DNA from: Dolomedes plantarius
Lineage: Eukaryota > Arthropoda > Arachnida > Araneae > Dolomedidae
Assembly (NCBI GenBank): GCA_907164885.2
Contig: OU015490.1
Coordinates: 223,057,054-223,121,053 of the forward strand
Direction: 5' to 3'
DNA length: 64,000 bases
The position numbers were made by a program, and so were the translations under genes. Below are positions 55,960-64,000 of this stretch, one piece after another. The stretch's first letter is position 1, and each line of letters begins with the position of its first letter. The notes under the pieces were generated by a model, which had not been told where the DNA came from, ran no database searches, and saw only the letters and a program-made list of their open reading frames with translations.

Positions 55960-57240
55960 ACAAGGCAAAAGATAATTTGACATTTTTACTTTTCAGCTTT
56001 TAGTGGTACAATGATGAAAGGCTGAATCTATCTAAATTCTGAGATGTGTATAACATTTCACATGTTTTTTTCCTCTGTTATTTATACCGTGTTTAGTTTT
56101 TAAGTTGATTTTGGTTAACAAACATTCATATTGAACCCCGAATCAAGAAACGAGAAATATAGTTTATGAAGGTACTTTGAGATAATATTTGGATCAGTTT
56201 AATTGAACAGAGATTTATATGGAGTTTAATAAGGACAGGATGTTTCTATCATTGCTACAGAATCTTGCATTTATGGTGCGTGTAGCCCAAATTGCAGATA
56301 TCTGTTAATTTTTTCGTCAGTCAGTGCCTTTAACCAATACTTTAATACTTTTTTTTTTGGCTACAGAATCCTGCATTTATGGAGGTATTTATATGGACAA
56401 TTAGACATTTTTACTTTCCACCTTTTAGTGATTTATTATAAATGTATATATTTTATGATATTTATACTGTTATTAAATCTATGTTATTTATACTGTGTTT
56501 AGTTTTTAAATTATTTTTTGTTAACAAACATTAGACAATTTGTCATGTTTACTTTTAAACTTTTATTGGTAGAATAATGAAAAACTGAATCTACTAAAAT
56601 TCTGAGATGTGTATAATATTTCACATGTTTTTTTAAATGTTATTTATGCTGTGTTTACTTTATTGGATATTTTTGAAGGGCAGGGAATTTTGTAGTTATT
56701 TGGTGTTATTTAAAGTTAATTTTCTAATATTACTCCTTTTGTTTTCTTTTTTCCATTAACTCTCTTTTTCTGGGTTAATTCCCAGTATACGGATTACCGT
56801 TGAAACTCTTTGGAATATTTCTGTGATAGTCATGGAATATTGTTATTTTGTGGTTATTTGGTGTTATTTAAAGTTAATTTTCTAATTTACTCCTTTTGTT
56901 TTCTTTTTTGCATTACTCCTTTTTTACTGGGTCAATTCCCAGTATACGGATTACCGTTGACTCTCTCTTTGGAATATTTCTGTGATATAATCGTGTTAAG
57001 CTTTGATTTTAGCTTTGATTACTGCTATTCCATGATTGCTGAAGGGAGCGGGTCCCTAAACCGTCCGGCTAGACGGGCGATGCACGGCAAAGTAAATTTG
57101 ATATTTTTACTTTTCAGATTTTAGTGCTACAATGATGAAAGGCTGAAATTCGGAGATGTATATAACATTTCACATATATTTTTTCTCTGTTATTTATACT
57201 GTGTTAATTTTTAAATTGATTTTGGTTAACAAACATTCTT
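55960..57240. repeat. Internal direct repeats of the Helitron-like region
   Basis: A block containing AGTGGTACAATGATGAAAGG, CTGAGATGTGTATAACATTTC and GTTATTTATA.CGTGTTTAGTT occurs at about 55980-56130, 56540-56670 and 57100-57240. A second unit of about 157 bp is duplicated in tandem at about 56690-56990. It contains CTGGGTTAATTCCCAG and TATACGGATTACCGT at 56770-56800 and 56927-56957, and a third copy lies at 51918-51948. Confidence 0.8.
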
Positions 57241-57536
57241 AAAATCCTGGGCATCGCCGGGTACTTCAGCTAGTATATGATAAATGCACTTACAAATAAA
57301 CAAAGTGTTACAACTTAGAGATCAAACTTTCATTTATTTCGTGAAGACAGCTACTTTAGGTCTTTATTAGACAGATATCCACAGAACCCAGAAATGAAAT
57401 GCTGCATTGATTTTCCTTCTTTTAATAAATCTAAGCTAATCCCATTCCTGCCCAGCTAAATATTCATAAAATAATTCTCGAATGGGTGTGGTACTTTCTG
57501 CTATACTTCGACAAAATTATTTCTCTCTCTTTGTTT

Positions 57537-58170
57537 AGAACGAAAACCATTTAACGATCGAGTATTTAATGTATTAAGAAATTTAATTTAAATTGCGATT
57601 TTGAATAATTTTCCTACACAGGATAATCTTATAATATTGTACAGGCTATCATACGAGAGAAATAATTCTGATATTTTATCGGAAGATTTTTTTCTAACAT
57701 CTATACTTTTTATGAAGTATTAACTTCTTAGGAATTAAGAAGTACAATCTGTCTATTGAAGTCCACATTTAACGTAGTTCTTCTTCGGTATTTGTCAGAC
57801 TTCATTAATTCTTCACTTAATATATTCTCCAAATTTATTCTTTTCTTTAAAACTTCGCCAAGAACAAAACTCATTAAATACAAATTAACTTATCTAGTGT
57901 AAACTTAATAGTTAAAATATTAACAGCTGTTAAAACTAATCAACTATAGAACGAAAACCATTTAACTATCGAGTATTTAATGTATTAAGAAATTTCATTT
58001 AAATTGTGATTTTGAATAATTTTCCTACACAGGATAATCTAATAATCTTGTACAGGCTATCATACGAGAGAAATAATTCCGATATTTTATCGGAAGTTTT
58101 TTTTCTAACATCTACACTTTTTATGAAGTATTAACTTCTTAGGAATTCAGAAGTACACTCTGTCGATGTA
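57537..58170. repeat. 223-bp direct duplication
   Basis: 57537-57760 and 57949-58170 are direct copies 412 bp apart, by eye about 95% alike. Examples are GAACGAAAACCATTTAAC, GGCTATCATACGAGAGAAAT and GAAGTATTAACTTCTTAGGA in both. The intervening 188 bp is not repeated. Confidence 0.9.
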
Positions 58171-58419
58171 TATATATTACATAAAATGTTAGACAATAAT
58201 TAGATAAAATAAAATAAAATGTTTCTTTACTCAACCTGTACTGAAAGGAATTGATTGCCTAATGGGATATTGGTGACTTAGAGGAGGAGAGGGGTTATTG
58301 CTTGGAAGGGGAGTTTCTTTCCAATGAAATATCAGGGGCTTGCACAGGGGTTCTTCCAGAAAACACCATCAATCCCTGTTGTAGACTCAAATTTAGGGAA
58401 TTTCACTACTTATCTATCG

Positions 58420-58693
58420 AGAGAAACTTGCTTCTGCCTACGTTTCAAAATGTTTCTTAAGTGAGCCATTGTTTGATCATCAAGCAAGTCCACAATGCGG
58501 ATTGCTAGAGCTATGCTAGGTATACTTTTGAACTAAATGTTGTGATTCAACCTATTTCAGTCTTTCTTTGACAACGTAACGAGTAGCGAGAAAACGTCGA
58601 GTACCGAAGCAATTTTCTGTTTTAAAATGTACGTTGTATTGCTGGTAATGTTCTAAAGTACCGAAGCAGACGATTACCGAGGTATGACTGTAT
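58420..58693 (-). mobile_element. Possible Tigger-type remnant
   Basis: On the minus strand the end reads CAGTCATACCTCGGTAATCG from 58691, like a Tigger terminal repeat, preceded by TA. About 170 bp further on, text reading AIRIVDLLDDQTMAHLRNIL could be the C-terminus of a transposase. The other end was not found. Tentative. Confidence 0.35.
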
Positions 58694-60711
58694 GAGACTT
58701 AAGCAAATTTCTAAAGACATAACAATAAAGTTTCGTTAACATTTTTCTCTGAATTATCTTTGTGCTTCGAAAGCATCAGAAATGAACGATTCTGGTTCGT
58801 TTCTCTTGCTTTCAACCCGTCTGAGCAACTTCTCGACATGAACAGGTATCGCTGGTAATGTTCTAAATTGTTGAGCATTCCTGTAAACTTTCGGTCCCAT
58901 CATCAGTAGTACGTTTACAAAGAGCTTGAAGAATATTTTGCTGATCCACTAAGAAGGTCAAGCATTTTTTCATCATTCTGTATCATTTATCATCATAGTA
59001 CGGTGTAGTAAATAAAAGACGTTAGATATAGCGTCATCAACAATATTGTTAATTTCCCTTGGGTGTCCAAAAGAAATGTGATCGTTGCTGTTTATGTCTC
59101 TGGGGCCTCATAGATAAGGTTCTCAATTAGGAGTACAAATGAAGAGAGAGTAAACAATACAGAAAGAAATACAGACATAAGAATATTTAATTTTTGCACA
59201 GATGATGACCCCTGTGCTGGACAGTGGTAATTTCACAGCTTCTCTTTCAAAACGGGTTTTCCTATTTCAGGAGGAAGACTGACAGACTCCATATGAGAAA
59301 CAAGACTTAATACGGAAACGAACCAAAGTTCATGGTGTGGAAGGCGAAGATAATGTTACCATTCATGAGTTTATAGTAGTTCAATGATAAATATTTGAAG
59401 TGGAATAATTCTTTTCACCAAGGATCATTGGAAAATTATGCGAAATGGTATATAACGAAAAGGAATAACCCCTTAAAATCTGTTACCAAAGTCCCTAACG
59501 ACCCAAAACATGCAACGATGCAAATTTTTAATTACAAAAATGTTAAGAAGGAAAAACAGTAAAATGTATAAGCTACGTGAAATCAGTATAAACAAATACG
59601 AAGAGACTCAGAAAGTGGTTTATTGAGCTCATCCGAGGTCCAAAATTATCATTTAAAGTACACATTTATTTTCTTGGCTTGAAATGAACTACAGAGCTCT
59701 TATAATAATTACTCAATCCGCATATTTCTACAATGATTTTATTGCCTGATGTATTTTTTATGTTCAGTCCACATATTTCTACAATGCTTACATTGCCTGA
59801 TATATTTTCCATACTGTATAGTCATTCCTTACCCTGCTATCCATCTGTACTTCATATTAATTTATCTCGGAAAAGTATTTTTTCCGATTTGAAATTTTTA
59901 AGAGGGCGTATCTGAAATTCTTTACGAAGTATTTCAATGAAATTTTGTAAGTCGTTTTTTCGTTCTGTTTTCAATGAACAGTCGCAGTCGTCAAGAATGT
60001 TAATCTGAAATAGGAACTCGTAAAATATTTCCAAGAAATTAAAATTAAACTGAAAAATTATTTGTATTCTGCCATCAAAAGGGATTAAAAATTCTAAAAG
60101 TAAATTTGTTGTTAGTCCTAGAAATAAATTGTTTTCTAGACTTCTCAATGTACAGGAGGAAAAACAATCAATAAACAGCGTTATTAAGACTAGCAGGCAT
60201 ATAAGAAACTAAACTGTTTAAAATTTTGAATTTAAAAGTTTTAAAAGGAAATTTCAAACTGTACAAATGTTTTTGTAAGCCTTGTGATCTTTATATAAAA
60301 ACACATTATATGGAAACAATCATTGTATAATATTCTAAAATTTTCTCTCCCGGAAATTAATGAGTTTTCTCCCCCAGAAGCCCTTAAGGCATTTTTCTCT
60401 CTCCACCCTTCTACAAACCCTACAAACAAGAATCAAATGCCACGACGACAAGGTCGTTATGAAGAATATAACTGCGAGATAAATTTAACGAGTTTGTAGT
60501 ACCATCTAGTGTTATTGAAAAATACAGATAATTTTTTCTCACATATCACTGCAGATATACTGGGTTGTTACAATCATTTTCAGCCACTTACCATAGTGAT
60601 ATGTTAGAAACAGCAGGAAAATTTTAGCCGTGCCTCATGTGATATGCTAGGAGCAGAGATAATGCCAGTTGAGTTTATTTCTTTTTAAATTTCTTCAGTA
60701 AAATTTAATGG

Positions 60712-60764
60712 CAATTTAATGACGTAATTACAATTTAATGACGTAATTACAATTTAATGACGTA
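60712..60764. repeat. 19-bp tandem repeat containing TGACGTAA
   Basis: CAATTTAATGACGTAATTA occurs twice in full (60712-60730, 60731-60749) and once in part. Each unit has a CRE/ATF-like TGACGTAA. Confidence 0.9.
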
Positions 60765-63084
60765 TGAAGTTGCAGAAATGATGTTATTTTATAACAGATC
60801 TTACCTCAGTTATAAGTCCTTACTTTCTAATACTTTTATCTAATTTTTCCTCAATAAATGCACGCATTTCTTCTTTCATCGAATCCTTCAGTCTTGAGAA
60901 GTACAGCAGGTGATGAACACAAGTACGCACTCGGTAGAAATATACTAAATACAGAACTGCCTGAGGAGATTCATTAATATATTTTGTAACCAATTAATTT
61001 TCTACGAAACGCATTCACTAATTCTAGTCTACCAGAAAATCTTAATTCAATCAGTTCCTAAGCAATCATGTAATTTTCATCTTGAATCGAAACTGAGTAC
61101 TTTATAATGCATCATTTTTTCAACTGGCTTTTAGGGATTTTAATTTCATTTCTTTAGAAAGAGTCTTCCATGCATAACTTTAAAAGCTATCCATACTTCG
61201 CTTTTTCCGGGAAAAGTTTAGAGGTGAAAGAATAGTTGCTTAATCTAATCAGTGATGAAATAATAAGGGTGGGATCTTGCAACAAGTTATTTAGTTCACA
61301 AAGCGAAAGAAATTAAAAAATATTTTACCGTAGAGTCAAATTTAACAATTGTATTTTGGATCGAATTGCCATCTCCTATAAATTCTTCGAATTCAATTCT
61401 TTTAGAAGTTACGAAAATTCAATCGAAGTTAGCCATTTAATTACTTGAAAACTGTTAAATTTTAGCTCAGATTATTGGTACTTCCTACGTGTAAATTTCA
61501 TATATATATTATTCATTGTGGATAAAAAATGTGCATCTATACTTTTCTTTTTTAATACGCTGACGTTGTTTTCAAGATGTGTTTTTTAATTTTCTTTTGT
61601 TCAATTGTACTTATTATAGTATAAGAAGGAAAAAAAGTTGCTCACTTGCTGGGATGAATTTAAAACAACGCATGTTATCCGAAAAGCTTGCAATACACGT
61701 ATAGCCACAAGGCTTCACATCAGTTAATGCTATCAGAAGCTATAAATTCCTCGATACCATTAAGTGATGTTGACAGGGCAGAAATAGTAAATTTTGTGAC
61801 TCCAAATTGGCCCATCAGGCAATACAGTAAGATAACACAAGACAGACACGCAATATTCACCAGTTTCTCGACAATATAAACCAGCTGAAGAAAAGCTGTA
61901 CCATGCAATATTGAACGTAATGAAGTTGATAATGCCTTGGTAGACAGGCAAGTCAATAATAAAATGCCAATTTTTGTTTCTCGGTGCAATGTGATTTCGG
62001 CTGCAAAGTATATACTTAATAAACTATTGAAAAAATGTCATTTCTGTGAACTATATGCAGACAGAAATATAACTACAATTGTTGCGATGCTCAAATCACA
62101 ACATTAGAGAAGAAGAATATTCATCCGAATCCCACAAGAAATTACGCATAGTGTAGGAAAACCCCTGAAACTGAACTCACTCCAACTGAACTCACTCCAA
62201 ACCATATTTTATCTACCCTCTAAATAAGCAGCGTTCTGCAGAGCATTGATATCTACTCTCAAATTATATACGGACTTGTGTATTCAAAAAGCTAAGGCAG
62301 TACTGACCGCTCAGGGTTTAATTTGACCACTCCAATGGACACAACACAAAGCAACGAACCATCAGATCAATTTATGATCGTCGTGAAATTGTATCCAAAA
62401 TAGATATCAGAGTATTGTTGATATGAAACTAGAGATAAGAGAAATGGATACTCCCTTACAATCCACATGTAAAAAAATAGTTAGAATTACTGCGAATACC
62501 TAAAAACTGATTGTAGCCATTCCAAACAGAAAAGAAAGGATGTCTGGAGATTCAAGGGTTGATCTAAACTACGTCTACGAACTTACAACATCCATCATCT
62601 TTCTTCGAGCTGTACGACAAGCACAAATACGCATGGCTTCATATTCCTGGAAGGGGACTTATGTCATGTTTAAGGCGATTACCCAAGTATGAAGACGTTC
62701 TAAAACGCTCAGAATAAGAATGAATTAGACCCTCAAAGGTCTTTCAATTTCTTCTTTATTTTTAAATTCAACACAATTGTGATTGTTAATGATATCATAT
62801 TAAGCAAAATGTCGTCTAAAATTCCTATGCACTACACTTATTTGAGAGTTGTAGTAAAAACGCTGTCAAGAAATCAATAATTCAGATATCACAGAACTAC
62901 TATAGGGAGGTCCCCAAAGAATTATCTAAATTTAGACCAAGAAATAGTTACATTGATTACCAATCTTCATGCTTTGTGAAAAGGACAAGTAATTGGATAA
63001 ACGCATTGCCTAAGATTTATTGAGTAAAATTTATACTATACTTTAAGGTGGTTACTCACGTTTGAAGCAGTCTGTTATTGTTGG

Positions 63085-63450
63085 TCTTGTTGCTGTTGTT
63101 GTTACTAATCCTATCGAATCTAGCCGATAGGCTAGACCAGATCCATGAGACAGAAAACATTTTTAAAAAAATAAGGAATAGGAGGAAGGGACTCTGCATC
63201 AAAAGGACTCTGCATCCTTTTCAAGCCCCAATCAAAAAAGAAGATTGTCAGGGGTGGAATGATTGATGTTACATTTTCCACAAATGGGGACGATCTTATT
63301 GCCTTGATCAAATTTACGACACTTCAGGTGACCACTTAGGAGTCTTGACAAAGCAGTCTGCTGAGCACGATTGCCCACAAAAGCCATAGCTCCTCCCGGC
63401 TGTCTGCCACAATACCAGTCGTGTGCTGGACGAGATTGCCATGAAATGAA
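63085..63450 (-). pseudogene. LINE 3' end with SINE-like tail
   Basis: The minus strand from about 63430 reads PAHDWYCGRQPGGAMAFVGN, then RAQQTALSRLLSGHLKCRKF and a zinc-binding CGKCNINH, stopping at about 63231. This is the C-terminal block of arthropod RNase H-bearing LINEs. The untranslated end then runs to GGATCTGGTCTAGCC ... ATTAGTAACAACAACAGC, ending near 63085. That tail closely resembles the 3' end of the SINE family at 1240 and 45521. Confidence 0.68.
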
Positions 63451-64000
63451 ACAGTCTTCGAATCCTTAGATTAAGAATAAAATAGCCATTCAACCCCTTC
63501 GCCCGCTTTCATTCATTGAACACCATGGCTCTTCCTCTCTGCTAGCAGTTAGATGCCATTTTTGCTTTTATTCTGCATTTCCTACTGATATTTAAAAAAA
63601 TGTAGTACATGCCAGGACATTAATTTGAATTCATTTAATCGTAAAATCAGTTAAATAAACCATTTTAATAATTCTACATGTTTTGCTGTCATTTTAATAA
63701 CAGCCTTCGCAAGTATAAAAATAATGCCCAACCCTGATTTTTTTTCAAAAAATAACTCTTTTTCATAAATATTGTTTAGTGTAAAATGTGTAACATTTGC
63801 TTTCAGATTTAATCAAGCAAAGCAAGACTTGTATCTTTCCCATCTATAAGTTTTTTTTTTCAGATATTACTCATTCCTTTACCCAGTAAAAAATAACCAG
63901 ATATTTTATTTCACTTATATATTTTTTGTATCCTTTTTTATTCCCTTTCGATGCAGTTCCCCGCCTCCACAGGTATCGATCGGAAGCAAGGAGGGGAAAT
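63451..64000. other. A+T-rich DNA, no gene seen
   Basis: No motif recognised up to the end of the window. Confidence 0.4.

Larger units (their letters stand above)
51118..57273 (+). mobile_element. Probable non-autonomous Helitron carrying other elements
   Basis: The 3' end reads CCTGGGCATCGCCGGGTACTTCAGCTAG (split here as a hairpin CCTGG/CCGGG followed by TACTTCAGCTAG) and ends at 57273 before a host T. This is the classic Helitron terminus. The proposed 5' end begins TCACTATATTTTATTAATAA at 51118 after a host A, followed by AAAGCGAATGTTTG, text I associate with arthropod Helitron 5' ends. No Rep/helicase text lies between. A long LTR and a hAT element sit inside. Pairing these two ends across 6 kb is an inference. 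Confidence 0.5.
57274..63075. other. Long A+T-rich stretch, mostly unannotated
   Basis: I could not recognise any host exon or bounded element here. Contained items listed separately are a direct duplication (57537-58170), a Tigger-like relic (58420-58693) and a short tandem repeat (60712-60764). The small frames at 59733-60148 and 61688-61989 have no recognisable family. Confidence 0.4.

Noticed and set aside
59733..60148. Opposed small frames as possible host exons
   Set aside because: A+T-rich translations rich in Phe, Ile and Asn with no motif or splice-site support.

Overview
This window looks like a gene-poor, transposon-packed stretch of an arthropod nuclear genome, probably a chelicerate and most likely a spider. 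The evidence is strong A+T bias, many microsatellites, and a mix of BEL/Pao LTR elements, mariner/Tc1, pogo/Tigger, hAT, piggyBac, Helitron, tRNA-derived SINEs and LINE 3' ends. The lineage is an inference from the style of these elements; there is no host gene to anchor it. I found no convincing host protein exon, rRNA or true tRNA gene in 64 kb.

Layout. 0.8-1.6 kb: a Helitron protein fragment and a tRNA-derived SINE. 1.9-11.8 kb: one mariner element split by two later insertions, a hAT element (2635-5064) and a complete BEL/Pao element (BEL-1, 5089-11208); each has its own target-site duplication. 12-17.2 kb: a LINE 3' fragment, a 224-bp MITE, a pogo/Tigger element with a Ser/Leu-tRNA-like SINE inside it, a Tc1-type element on the minus strand and a SINE. 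17.2-23.2 kb: BEL-2 on the minus strand, nearly intact. 24.5-29.9 kb: BEL-3, with LTRs identical by eye but the integrase core deleted. 31.3-32.1 kb: a large inverted repeat. 34.0-35.4 kb: a second Tc1 copy with an intact 341-residue transposase, the only complete transposase gene in the window.

36.3-39.7 kb holds the most interesting element: a DNA transposon with inverted repeats of about 315 bp, an 8-bp target duplication and a broken Cys-rich protein of roughly 750 residues that I cannot assign to a named superfamily. A second, older fragment of the same protein lies at 41.3-42.0 kb, and a piece of another unassigned arthropod repeat protein at 40.4-41.0 kb. 42.8-47.4 kb: a LINE 3' end, a shrunken piggyBac, two MITE-like elements, a SINE with a MITE inside it, and a TTAA-flanked repeat carrying a 216-bp tandem array. 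48.5-50.9 kb: a decayed mariner and a decayed Tc1 element lying in a TA microsatellite. 51.1-57.3 kb: a probable non-autonomous Helitron that has swallowed a long LTR (with a 98-bp minisatellite) and a second hAT. 57.3-64 kb: mostly unannotatable A+T-rich DNA with a 223-bp direct duplication and a LINE 3' end.

The genes do not form a host pathway; each belongs to a mobile element, and nesting gives relative ages. The LTR comparisons (by eye: BEL-1 about 11 substitutions plus a 5-bp indel, BEL-2 two substitutions, BEL-3 none) rank BEL-3 youngest and BEL-1 oldest. The BEL-1 insertion is itself younger than the mariner it interrupts.
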